A stretch of 64,000 bases of DNA from Caballeronia peredens. Its GTDB lineage: Bacteria > Pseudomonadota > Gammaproteobacteria > Burkholderiales > Burkholderiaceae. A model generated the notes under the pieces. The model saw nothing but the letters and a program-made list of their open reading frames with translations, did no database searches and had not been told where the DNA came from. The stretch covers positions 1 through 64,000 of the forward strand of contig FCOH02000028.1 of the NCBI GenBank assembly GCA_001544595.2, read 5' to 3'. This document shows, piece by piece, positions 55,576 to 63,651 of the stretch; position 1 is the first letter of the stretch; every line of letters begins with the position of its first letter. Both the position numbers and the translations under genes were made by a program.

Positions 55576-58275
55576 ATGATTCGCTTGATCTTTTTCATGC
55601 TGTTAGCTCTTTCCCCAGAGCTAGCTTTCTCGGCTAATGTGTTTGATCCCGTGTCTGGAGACACGGCAATGCTCGTTCTTCAATCGGTGTTCGGGCAGTT
55701 GGGCATGTTTGGAAGTGGAGGCAGTGACCCTTTCGTTGTCCCCTTGTCTATCTTCAACGGGGCCGTTCTGACCATTGGCGGGATATTGGCTGCATACACT
55801 ATCCTCGCGGGAACGCTCGGCACGGCTCACGATGGCGAGATGTTGGGCAAGAAGTTTTCCTCCGTGTGGATTCCGATTCGCTATAGCCTTGGCACGGCCT
55901 TGGTGCTGCCCATCGTGGGTGGTGGTTACTGTCTGATGCAGGTAATCGTGGGCTGGCTGGTGGTTCAGGGTATCGGGCTTGCCGACGCGGTTTGGACTTC
56001 TTACACGAGCAACGCGAACCTGGTTCAAGTGGCAACGGCGTCCTTGTCCCCCCCGGAAGCCAAGCAACTGGGCTACAACCTCTTTCAATCCTTGGTGTGC
56101 ATGGATGTGCTCAAGCAAGTCACGAGCGCACAGCATGACTTACTCTTTGGCAACTCAGACATCGGGGTCACGAAAGAGGACACGTCAACGGCAACGACAT
56201 ATTATTTTGGCGACAAGAACGAGACATCTCAGTTCTCGCGTGATAGTTGCGGCAAGCTGACGGTGCCCAAAATCTTCGCGGCCAATGCCACGATGAGTGG
56301 AGATGGATCGGGTCTCTTCTCGTCGGGTGAAGTGGAAAGTCTTGTCGACCCCATCACAACGGCACACCAAACTGCGACTGCAACCTTGATGAGTGCGCTG
56401 CAACCTCAGGCTGATGCGTTGGTGAATGGTGGTGTTCCCATCAATCCCGCTCCCATCGACGCGGCAATCGCGGCATACGAAGCCACTATCAAGCAAGCTG
56501 CTGCACAAGCCGTTCTCTCAACCGATGCCTACAAAGAGTTAAGCAAGAATGCGAGCCAAAACGGGTTCTTCCTCGCTGGTGCATGGCAAATGAAGCTCGC
56601 CGCGCTCATTGATGCCGTTCAGAAGAAAATCGGTAACGTGCCAACAAGCTCGGGACCCACGGACATGATGGCTGAGGTGGCGAAGGATAGGTTTGGTCCG
56701 GTCTTGATAATCCTGGCAAAGACCATGCAAGCAAGTCAAGCTGGGCAAGCTCAGTTCGGTGTGGGCAATGAAGCGGGAGGGTCTAACACTACCTGGTGGT
56801 CCACATTCAAGCAGGCGGTCGGTGGTGGCAGTCTCGATATCACCTTGCTGCTCAAGAAGCAATATACAAGCTCCGGAAGTGTCGTCATCGCATCGACGGG
56901 TGACCCAGTCATCAATCTCAAGCTCTTGGGCAACTATGTTCAAGGCGTCGCGGGCGGCGGATTGGTGGCAACGGGCATCGCATCGGCAACGATTGGTAAC
57001 GCGCCAGGTATCGGTGCTTTCATCAATTCAACGATGCTGCTGATATTGCCTCCGATGCTACTTGCAGGCTTCGCTTGCTCGTATATCGTGCCTATGACAC
57101 CGTTGTTCATCTGGATTGGAACGATAGTGGGTTGGGTGGTGTTGGTCGTGGAGGCAATCGTGGCGGCGCCTCTATGGGCTGTGATGCACCTCCATCCGCA
57201 TGGTGACGACTTAACGGGTGGCGGGACCAACGGCTACCGGCTTGTGCTGGCCTTGCTGTTAAGACCCGTGTTGATGACCTTCGGTCTTATGGCATCGATT
57301 ACCCTGACACAGGTGTTTGGTAATCTTCTCGCTCGCACCTATGCTGACATGTTCTTGCTCAGTCAAGGCGACAGTGGGTTTCTCACATGGGTGGTTGGTG
57401 CCTTGATTGCATCTCCTCTCATCTATGCTGGGCTAATGTTCGTGCTGGTCAAGAAGATGTTCTCGCTTGTGCATGTGATACCCGATCAACTACTCAACTG
57501 GATTGGCGGTGGTGGTCCGCAACTTGGGCACTACAGCGATGACATCGGCGGGAATAACGTTTTTGCGGCTGCTGGTGTGTTCCCTCGCATTGGTGGTCAG
57601 GCTGTTGAGGCGATGAGTGGGCGCAGTCTTGCAAATCCCAATGCGGGTGCTGGTGGTAATGGGGCAGCCGGTGGTAATCCGCTCAACCGCCTTCTCAACA
57701 AGGGAAATAGTCCAAATGGTCAAGGCGCCGCCAGTGCTGAAGCCGCGTTCATTGGTGCCTCCGCTGAGAGCATCCTTGAGAAGGCTGCTGGTGCAGGAAA
57801 AGGCTCCAAGTCTGGGCTTGAGGCTGTTAAGAACCGCACGTCTTTGACTGAAGCCATGACTCGTTTCGGTGGACCTAATACTTCCGACACGAACAAGCTT
57901 CTTGACCGTATCAGTGAAAGCCAGAACAGTCCCGATCCAGCACGGCAAAGCTACACCTTTGATCAGCATGTCGCCAGTGCTGTGAGGAAGGGTTTGGATG
58001 ACAACTTTGGAGCGGGTGCAGGCAATGCGGCGGCGAAGGTTGGTGGTGGTTTCTCTGGCCCCGCGTTCAATCGTGCGGTCGATACCTATCGCGATACTGC
58101 CAGCAAGCTTTCGGCAATCGGTATGTCTGAGACGGAAGTCACTCGTGCGCTCAGCGGTGCAACTGCCAAGGCTCGGGCTGCATTCGAAAAAGAGCAAGCT
58201 GCTGGAGGCTCCACACCGTTCAAAGAATATTTCGCGAACGAGATGAACAAGGTCGTCCCGAAAGACAAGAAGTAA
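55576..58275 (+). CDS. dotA-like: DotA/TraY-family type IVB secretion protein
   Basis: An 899-residue polytopic inner-membrane protein. Signal peptide at 1-19, then membrane segments at about 55-75, 100-135 and several between 470 and 650. The block GTAHDGEMLGKKFSSVWIPI and RYSLGTALVLPI is typical of DotA/TraY, the channel-associated component of Dot/Icm and IncI-type transfer systems. The C-terminal 230 residues are Gly/Asn/Ala-rich and polar. Start follows the AACAGGAGACCAC leader. No other Dot/Icm or Tra gene is recognisable in the window. Confidence 0.9.
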   Translation: MIRLIFFMLLALSPELAFSANVFDPVSGDTAMLVLQSVFGQLGMFGSGGSDPFVVPLSIFNGAVLTIGGILAAYTILAGTLGTAHDGEMLGKKFSSVWIPIRYSLGTALVLPIVGGGYCLMQVIVGWLVVQGIGLADAVWTSYTSNANLVQVATASLSPPEAKQLGYNLFQSLVCMDVLKQVTSAQHDLLFGNSDIGVTKEDTSTATTYYFGDKNETSQFSRDSCGKLTVPKIFAANATMSGDGSGLFSSGEVESLVDPITTAHQTATATLMSALQPQADALVNGGVPINPAPIDAAIAAYEATIKQAAAQAVLSTDAYKELSKNASQNGFFLAGAWQMKLAALIDAVQKKIGNVPTSSGPTDMMAEVAKDRFGPVLIILAKTMQASQAGQAQFGVGNEAGGSNTTWWSTFKQAVGGGSLDITLLLKKQYTSSGSVVIASTGDPVINLKLLGNYVQGVAGGGLVATGIASATIGNAPGIGAFINSTMLLILPPMLLAGFACSYIVPMTPLFIWIGTIVGWVVLVVEAIVAAPLWAVMHLHPHGDDLTGGGTNGYRLVLALLLRPVLMTFGLMASITLTQVFGNLLARTYADMFLLSQGDSGFLTWVVGALIASPLIYAGLMFVLVKKMFSLVHVIPDQLLNWIGGGGPQLGHYSDDIGGNNVFAAAGVFPRIGGQAVEAMSGRSLANPNAGAGGNGAAGGNPLNRLLNKGNSPNGQGAASAEAAFIGASAESILEKAAGAGKGSKSGLEAVKNRTSLTEAMTRFGGPNTSDTNKLLDRISESQNSPDPARQSYTFDQHVASAVRKGLDDNFGAGAGNAAAKVGGGFSGPAFNRAVDTYRDTASKLSAIGMSETEVTRALSGATAKARAAFEKEQAAGGSTPFKEYFANEMNKVVPKDKK

Positions 58276-58293
58276 CGGATGCAATGCAACAGG

Positions 58294-58320
58294 GAAGCCC
58301 CTCAATGAGGGGTTTTCTCA
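58294..58320 (+). terminator. Rho-independent terminator
   Basis: AAGCCCCTCAATGAGGGGTT then TTC, after the DotA-like gene. Confidence 0.8.
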
Positions 58321-58365
58321 TGGTCTACACTGGTGAGGTCGTGCCTTCCAACGGTGGGGTCGCTC

Positions 58366-59454
58366 ATGAACAAGAAGACGGTCTGGGCTGCGGTTGAAGA
58401 GCTATTGAACCCCGATGTTCCTAATGAGCTTGGCTCACCATGGCTGGTAGTTTTCCTGCTCTTCGTCGTTCTCTTTTATATCATCTCAGCCATGGGCCAT
58501 CTTTGGGGCTGGTATGGGACCAATCAATCTGCTGTCACACCGGTAGCTACCTTCATTGGTGCAGCGGTGGTCGCTTGGGCGGCCCTTAGGCAAGCCAAGA
58601 CGGCAAGACTTAGGCATGAAGAGCAGACACGCGCTGACATCCTAAGAAGGATAACGGAGAGCTTCACGAAGGCCGCGGAACAACTTGGAGATGACAAGCT
58701 TTCCGTTCGGCTCGGTGGAATTTATACGATGGAACGCATTTCGTTGGAAAGCTGGCGTGATTACTGGCCGGCGATGGAGACCTTGTGCGCTTTCGTGCGT
58801 GAGAGGTCAAAGACAAGGGTGAATAAGGGAGAGCTTGATGGCGACGTATCAGCAGCACTGACGGTCCTTGGCCGGCGTTCGGATGAAGCGAAGAGATTTC
58901 AGGACGAAAGGGGCATGCGGCTTGATCTGACTGGGATTGACCTCAGTTTGGCAACGCTACAAGGGTTTGACTTGAGCGGCGCGAACTTGGAATCCGCGAA
59001 TTTCCAGATGGCAGAAGTGCGGAACTGCAATCTCGCTCATGCAGACCTAGGACACGCTGACTTTAGCGCAGCCTCTTTAGCTAGAGTTGATTGCGTTGGA
59101 GCACGAGCGAACTTCACGAATTTTAAAGGTGTCGTTTGGCAGTCTGGAGACGGTTCAAACATGAGAGCGGAACGGTTGAGCCTCAATAATGCGACGTTGA
59201 AAGGAGTAAGACTGAGCGAGGCGCGCTTTTGGCGAGCGGACGTGAGGGGAGCAATCTTCCCTCAATGCGAGATGAGGCTCGACGAGGGGGTATTGGACGG
59301 CGCGATAGCCGACGAGTTCACACAGCTACCAGAGGGTGTGGATAGACCAACGGATTGGCCTAGTGCGGCTTCGGCTGAGGCGTGGAAGAAGCACAATCAG
59401 GAGATGATCGATAGTGCGCGCAAGAGGTTCACCCGCAAAGGCGAAGCCCCTTGA
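58366..59454 (+). CDS. Membrane protein with pentapeptide repeats
   Basis: A 362-residue protein: two membrane helices (residues about 25-46 and 58-75), a charged linker, the block KLSVRLGGIYTMERIS common in this class, and pentapeptide repeats at about 188-310 (IDLSLATLQGFDLSGANLES, ANFQ..., HADLGHADFSAASL). Such proteins are anchored in the inner membrane with a cytoplasmic beta-helix; their roles are mostly unknown. ATG at 58366 follows GGGG. Separated from the DotA-like gene by a terminator. Confidence 0.85.
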   Translation: MNKKTVWAAVEELLNPDVPNELGSPWLVVFLLFVVLFYIISAMGHLWGWYGTNQSAVTPVATFIGAAVVAWAALRQAKTARLRHEEQTRADILRRITESFTKAAEQLGDDKLSVRLGGIYTMERISLESWRDYWPAMETLCAFVRERSKTRVNKGELDGDVSAALTVLGRRSDEAKRFQDERGMRLDLTGIDLSLATLQGFDLSGANLESANFQMAEVRNCNLAHADLGHADFSAASLARVDCVGARANFTNFKGVVWQSGDGSNMRAERLSLNNATLKGVRLSEARFWRADVRGAIFPQCEMRLDEGVLDGAIADEFTQLPEGVDRPTDWPSAASAEAWKKHNQEMIDSARKRFTRKGEAP

Positions 59455-59470
59455 TGAGGGGCTTGATTGA
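59441..59470 (+). terminator. Rho-independent terminator
   Basis: AAGCCCCTTGATGAGGGGCTT between converging genes. Confidence 0.75.
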
Positions 59471-59480
59471 TGGTTGCTGC

Positions 59481-60419
59481 TTACTTTGTGTATCCGCCGA
59501 TGACATCCGTTGGGTTGCGGACCAAGTCCTTCAAGAGGTGAGACATTGGCACATTAAGGTTTGCACCTTTTGGTGGGATTGGATTCATGAACCACTGATC
59601 GTACATTTTCTTGAACTCGCCGCTCGTCATCAAGTCTGCGATGGTGCGATCAGCAAGACGGGCGAAGCGCGGAGAGCCTAAGCGGAACATGATCCCGTAT
59701 GGTTCAACGGAGAAGACTTGTTCAGTTCCATCTTCCTTGGTCAGCATGCGATAGTTCTTGGGATTGTCGCTGTTGGCGATAAGTCCATACACTAGAATGT
59801 CATCGTTTAGGAAAGCTGATGCTTTTCCATCGCGCACGAAGTTGAAGCTTTCCTGGTGATCCTTCCCCTCAACCTTCTTCAAGCGATTGTCTTTGTTGCG
59901 GAAGTAGAAGCTCTTATCGAGTGTTCCGATGGCGGTGGCTGTGGTTGTTCCTTTCGTATAGGCAATGACGGAGCCATCGGGTAGGTCGCCAAGCTTGCGA
60001 TACGGGGATGAAGCCAAGACATCGCCGCTGATGCCGGAGTAAAAGTAGGGAATGGTGAAGCTGACCTGTTTTTGACGTGCATCATTGTCAGTCGTAGAGC
60101 CGCACTCCACATCAATCTTGCCTTGCTTCACGAAGTCGATACGGTTGGAAGAAGTCACTTCCACATAATTCACTTTGACATCGGGAACCACGGTCTTCAC
60201 TTGGTCAGCAATCTTGTTGCACAGGTCCACGGCCAATCCTACGTGACCGCCCTTTCCATCGCGATAGCTCAAAGGAACGGATGCATCACGAACCCCGATG
60301 TTGAACGTGTGGGTTTTCATCACGTGGTCCAAGGTTGCGTCTGGGGTAGGGGTGGTTTGAGCTTGTGCCATGGAAGCGAAAGCCAGAGCTACGGTTACGA
60401 CAGTTGTTTTGATTTTCAT
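59481..60419 (-). CDS. gltI-like: Periplasmic amino-acid-binding protein
   Basis: A 312-residue family 3 solute-binding protein, glutamate/aspartate-type: signal peptide 1-22 (ASMAQA), then FNIGVRDASVPLSYRDGKGG, VEVTSSNRIDFVKQGKIDVE and CGSTTDNDARQKQV. It normally delivers amino acids to an ABC permease, but no permease or ATPase gene is next to it, so it is an orphan here. The start at 60419 follows GGAGAC. Followed upstream by a small exported protein under the same type of leader. Confidence 0.9.
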   Translation of the reverse strand: MKIKTTVVTVALAFASMAQAQTTPTPDATLDHVMKTHTFNIGVRDASVPLSYRDGKGGHVGLAVDLCNKIADQVKTVVPDVKVNYVEVTSSNRIDFVKQGKIDVECGSTTDNDARQKQVSFTIPYFYSGISGDVLASSPYRKLGDLPDGSVIAYTKGTTTATAIGTLDKSFYFRNKDNRLKKVEGKDHQESFNFVRDGKASAFLNDDILVYGLIANSDNPKNYRMLTKEDGTEQVFSVEPYGIMFRLGSPRFARLADRTIADLMTSGEFKKMYDQWFMNPIPPKGANLNVPMSHLLKDLVRNPTDVIGGYTK

Positions 60420-60490
60420 TATTAGTCTCCTGTTCTTATATTTGTAAGTAAAAGGCAACCGAAGTCATCGCTTGGTTGCCGTGTCCTGTT

Positions 60491-60760
60491 TTATTCCTTG
60501 TAAGCCACAACCAACTGGCAAGAGCCGTTGTTGATGAGCTTGCTGTTTTTGTTGCGTGCGACTACTGCTTTAGCACGAGCTTGTGCTTCTTTCGAGGTTA
60601 AGTTGTAGAGTTGATCTACGTCGCCGCCATCACTATTGCCGCCGTTTGGCTTGAACTGGATAGCGATGCTTTTGCAGCTATCGATTTGAGTGTTGATGCT
60701 TGCTGCGAATGTAGAGGTTGCGGATGCTAAGACTACGACTGCTAAAATGATCTTTTTCAT
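60491..60760 (-). CDS. Small secreted protein
   Basis: An 89-residue protein with a signal peptide (MKKIILAVVVLASATSTFAA) and a polar mature part with two cysteines (DSCKSIAIQF ... NGSCQLVVAYKE) likely forming a disulfide. Start follows GGGAGACC. Located just upstream of, and probably cotranscribed with, the amino-acid-binding protein. Function unknown. Confidence 0.75.
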   Translation of the reverse strand: MKKIILAVVVLASATSTFAASINTQIDSCKSIAIQFKPNGGNSDGGDVDQLYNLTSKEAQARAKAVVARNKNSKLINNGSCQLVVAYKE

Positions 60761-60870
60761 AATGGTCTCCCGTTTTTATTTTGTTTAGTTGTTTCTTATC
60801 ATATACTTTCTTTACTACTATTTACCCTATCAGATTTTTTCTGTTTTGCAATAGTCGCCAAGAGAAATAT

Positions 60871-61176
60871 TTACTTAATAGCAATATGCGTCTTAATGTT
60901 CGCCACTGCGTCGATTAAAGCGTGAATTTCTGTGTTGAGAAACCATGTGCCGTAGTTGATGACCCGGTAATCTAGGCTGGCGTCAGGTGGGAAGCAAAAC
61001 CAGAGGACTGCATTGAGAATCAGGGCGAAGCAGAAGAGTTGCTGGTTGCGTAGGCTAAGCAATGTTTCTCGGTGTTTGGTGAGCAGAAGAAGGGCATAGA
61101 AGAAAATATAAAAGCCGGTGAAGGGTGGGATAATTGCCCACATGTATTTGCTTGTTTTTCTCGTTGTTTGTTCCAT
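60871..61176 (-). CDS. Small membrane protein
   Basis: A 101-residue protein with two or three hydrophobic segments (residues about 12-32, 44-62). Start follows GGGGGAGAC. Upstream is TTGAAT, 16 bp, TAAGAT, with a degenerate ACCGTTTATCGGA box about 40 bp further out, so it may belong weakly to the class 1 set. No family recognised. Confidence 0.65.
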   Translation of the reverse strand: MEQTTRKTSKYMWAIIPPFTGFYIFFYALLLLTKHRETLLSLRNQQLFCFALILNAVLWFCFPPDASLDYRVINYGTWFLNTEIHALIDAVANIKTHIAIK

Positions 61177-61360
61177 TTGTCGTCTCCCCCGATATGTGTT
61201 TAGTTGGTACTTTTATCTTAACTGCAAATTTTTGCTATTCAAGTGAAGTGCGGGAAATAGTCTGGACAATCCGATAAACGGTAAAAATAATCGCATGCGG
61301 CCTTGACTTTAGACTGTACACGCGCCAGGATCAGTATAAGTAGTAGGAATGGGGACAAAA

Positions 61361-61699
61361 ATGGAGAGAAAAATGGAAGGTCCAAAAAGCAATTTCTTGA
61401 ATGTGTATGCCAATGACGCGACACAGTTCAATGCCGGTGTTGTGCCTGGTGTCGATAACGAGTTTTCCGCACATAACAAGATCCGTAACTACCGGGCTCG
61501 GCAAGGTCATCACCTGGATGCTGTGATGTTCTCGGTGGTGCTCGTGTGGTGCTTCGCTTTGGTGGTGGTTGGCACTCTGGCTATAGCAGGTCTCGGTGTC
61601 GCAAACGAAGGTCATGCTGTCGGCTTGTGGTTCATGTTGCCCCTGCCAGCCTTCCTTCTAGGAACCGCTGCTTATATCCTCAAGCGGATGACGAAATAA
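61361..61699 (+). CDS. Small membrane protein
   Basis: A 112-residue protein with a polar N-terminal half (MERKMEGPKSNFLNVYANDA) and two membrane helices (residues about 55-77 and 87-106). The ATG at 61361 follows GGGGAC; an ATG four codons earlier is badly spaced. Terminator at 61700-61726. No family recognised. Confidence 0.7.
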   Translation: MERKMEGPKSNFLNVYANDATQFNAGVVPGVDNEFSAHNKIRNYRARQGHHLDAVMFSVVLVWCFALVVVGTLAIAGLGVANEGHAVGLWFMLPLPAFLLGTAAYILKRMTK

Positions 61700-61726
61700 G
61701 CCCTCAAAACTGGGGGCTTTTTCTTT
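61699..61726 (+). terminator. Rho-independent terminator
   Basis: AGCC-CTCAAAACTG-GGGGCT-type stem followed by TTTTTC. Confidence 0.65.
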
Positions 61727-61779
61727 TCCAACCTATCTCCCTCCCTGTAAGCCAGTAATTCTCACAGAGTTGGGCGTTC

Positions 61780-62607
61780 TCATAGTTTCAGTTTTGGCTT
61801 GTCAGTTGATTCCTTGTGCGAAAGTGCAGCGTCAAGCTTCTTGCGAAGGATGTCTCGATACCGGCGTTCGACCTCCAGATACGGGTTTTGGTCGCTGTCC
61901 AGTCTGAAGTAATCTGATAGGTCACTGGCATTGAAAAGGTCCACATTGTTTCGCAACACCTCAATAGGCAACTCACTGAGCATCTTCTGGCAACTGTCGT
62001 ATAGGGAGCAGGCTGGAACAAGCTCCTCAAGTAATGCCGGGTTGGTCAGTCTTGAGAAGTCAATGAGGGACTCATGCACCGGATAGCGACGACTTCCTTG
62101 CATCAAGAATTCGTAGAGCTTCGTGTGAACATCTTCCGCGATGTCATCGTGATAGTCCCGAGCATAGTCTTCGCGCTCCTCCTCCAGATACTCACTACGT
62201 AGTCGCTCGTCGCTCAAGATTGCGAGGTAGAGGTCGCTAGTGGCGGTCTGACCGAGTTCCTCAGGCAACTCATCTACGAGGTTCAAGTAAGAGCCGACTC
62301 CGACAATGCCGTGGGCTTCAGCATAAGAGAAGGCATCTTGGTAGGTGGAGACCTGGGTATTTCGGATATAACCACTCAAGTCGCGCTTTCCAAGCTGGAA
62401 GAGGTCATTCAGAGGTTTGTCTTCGTAGATGCATCTTAGAAAGGTTGCATTGAGAATCTCTTCCTGAGCCTGAACGGGTGTTCCGTCATAAAACCGCTCG
62501 GTATCCCATGTGGCAATATGAATGCTCTGATTTCCATATGGCATGTAGTAAATGCCCCGTCCTTTAACTGTCAGCTTATCTGTGATGTCTCCTGTGCCAG
62601 CGTCCAT
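61780..62607 (-). CDS. Tandem-array protein 1 with KLKL tail
   Basis: A 275-residue acidic protein. It aligns end to end with 62716-63543 and with the partial gene at the window edge: IYYMPYGNQSIHIATWDTER / IYFETEDVGKHQIATWRHEI, LFQLGKRDLSGYIRNTQVST / LRHQSAYDLRHIVKDAEIGE, MLSELPIEVLRNNVDLF / MLKSLPIEQIYKNIELF. The end is KLDAALSHKESTDKPKLKL. No known domain. Start follows GAGGAT; class 2 promoter at 62635-62677. Confidence 0.8.
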   Translation of the reverse strand: MDAGTGDITDKLTVKGRGIYYMPYGNQSIHIATWDTERFYDGTPVQAQEEILNATFLRCIYEDKPLNDLFQLGKRDLSGYIRNTQVSTYQDAFSYAEAHGIVGVGSYLNLVDELPEELGQTATSDLYLAILSDERLRSEYLEEEREDYARDYHDDIAEDVHTKLYEFLMQGSRRYPVHESLIDFSRLTNPALLEELVPACSLYDSCQKMLSELPIEVLRNNVDLFNASDLSDYFRLDSDQNPYLEVERRYRDILRKKLDAALSHKESTDKPKLKL

Positions 62608-62634
62608 AATTTATCCTCTTATAGTTATGGTTTT

Positions 62635-62677
62635 ATCTTAACGCTGACGCCCTTTAAGTCAATTGACGGGTGATATC
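62635..62677 (-). promoter_or_regulatory. Class 2 promoter
   Basis: GATATC, 9 bp, TTGACT, 16 bp, TAAGAT on the minus strand. Confidence 0.75.
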
Positions 62678-62687
62678 AGATACGAAA

Positions 62688-62713
62688 ATAAAAGCCCCGG
62701 TGTGGGGCTTCAT
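62688..62713 (-). terminator. Rho-independent terminator
   Basis: AGCCCCACACCGGGGCTTTT on the minus strand, 3 bp past the stop of 62716-63543. Confidence 0.8.
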
Positions 62714-62715
62714 AT

Positions 62716-63543
62716 TCAAAGCTTAAGCTTCGGTCTTTCTTTGGCGGTGCTCACCGGAAGTGTATCATTGAGTCTCTTGTTGAGTTGGTCTAGGTCATAG
62801 AGCCGTTTCACCTCTTCGTAGGGGTTCACATCTTGGTAGCGTTCGCTGAGATCGTCTTCGTCAAATAACTCGATATTCTTGTAGATCTGCTCAATCGGAA
62901 GCGATTTCAACATGCGTTGCGAATTATCCCACCGATGTGCTGGTTCTATCAGTTCGTTAATCAGTTCTTCATTTGTGATACTTGAATAATCGATATCGGG
63001 AATATGAACAGGGTAGTAGTCAGCACCGTTCTCGTAATATGGTCTCAGTTTCCCGTGGACCCGTTGCGCGATATCTTCGTTGAACTCTGCCTCCGACCAA
63101 TCGTAAAAGGAATCTAGCCATTCGTCGCTAAGATGCTCGGATTCTCGGACTTTTTCATCGAGGTCAAACAAGTCGACGCCTCGCAACTCTTCTGGAAGGT
63201 CTTCCTCATCCTCGAATTCAATTTGCGATAGAACGCAAATCGCACCTTCCGCTATTGCATACGAAAAGGGTGACCCATACTCACCGATTTCTGCATCCTT
63301 GACTATGTGCCTGAGGTCGTAAGCAGACTGATGCCGCAGGTCAGCTAATGGCTCGTTACCGTTCACATATGCGAGCAGGACGAGGCCGGGTAGCTCGTCC
63401 AAGACTCTTTCCTCGCGGTGCATATATTCGATTTCATGTCTCCATGTCGCAATCTGGTGTTTGCCGACATCCTCGGTCTCGAAATAAATGTCGCTTCCAG
63501 AAACCGTCAGCCGCTTCAAAATTTTTTCATAGTCTATCTCCAT
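62716..63543 (-). CDS. Tandem-array protein 2 with KLKL tail
   Basis: A 275-residue acidic paralogue of 61780-62607, same length, ending KRLNDTLPVSTAKERPKLKL. The tail's PVS/K stretch is closer to that of 40330-41519 (TLPVNKTPKKAAKLKI) than to its direct neighbour, so tails may have been exchanged. Start follows GAGGAT; own class 2 promoter at 63571-63613 and own terminator. Confidence 0.8.
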   Translation of the reverse strand: MEIDYEKILKRLTVSGSDIYFETEDVGKHQIATWRHEIEYMHREERVLDELPGLVLLAYVNGNEPLADLRHQSAYDLRHIVKDAEIGEYGSPFSYAIAEGAICVLSQIEFEDEEDLPEELRGVDLFDLDEKVRESEHLSDEWLDSFYDWSEAEFNEDIAQRVHGKLRPYYENGADYYPVHIPDIDYSSITNEELINELIEPAHRWDNSQRMLKSLPIEQIYKNIELFDEDDLSERYQDVNPYEEVKRLYDLDQLNKRLNDTLPVSTAKERPKLKL

Positions 63544-63570
63544 GATTCATCCTCTTGTAGTTATGGTTTT

Positions 63571-63613
63571 ATTTTAACGCGCTCCCTCTGGTAGTCAATT
63601 GATGGGTGATATC
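63571..63613 (-). promoter_or_regulatory. Class 2 promoter
   Basis: GATATC, 9 bp, TTGACT, 16 bp, TAAAAT on the minus strand. Confidence 0.75.
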
Positions 63614-63623
63614 GAATATGACA

Positions 63624-63649
63624 ATTAAAGCGCCTGTGTGGCGCCTCTT
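63624..63649 (-). terminator. Rho-independent terminator
   Basis: GGCGCCACACAGGCGCTTTAATT on the minus strand reads GGCGCC-ACACA-GGCGC then TTTAATT, just past the stop at 63652. Confidence 0.65.
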
Positions 63650-63651
63650 AT

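Noticed and set aside
57490..58305. Long antisense frame over the end of the DotA-like gene
   Set aside because: Shadow of a GC-rich, low-complexity coding region; no start signals.
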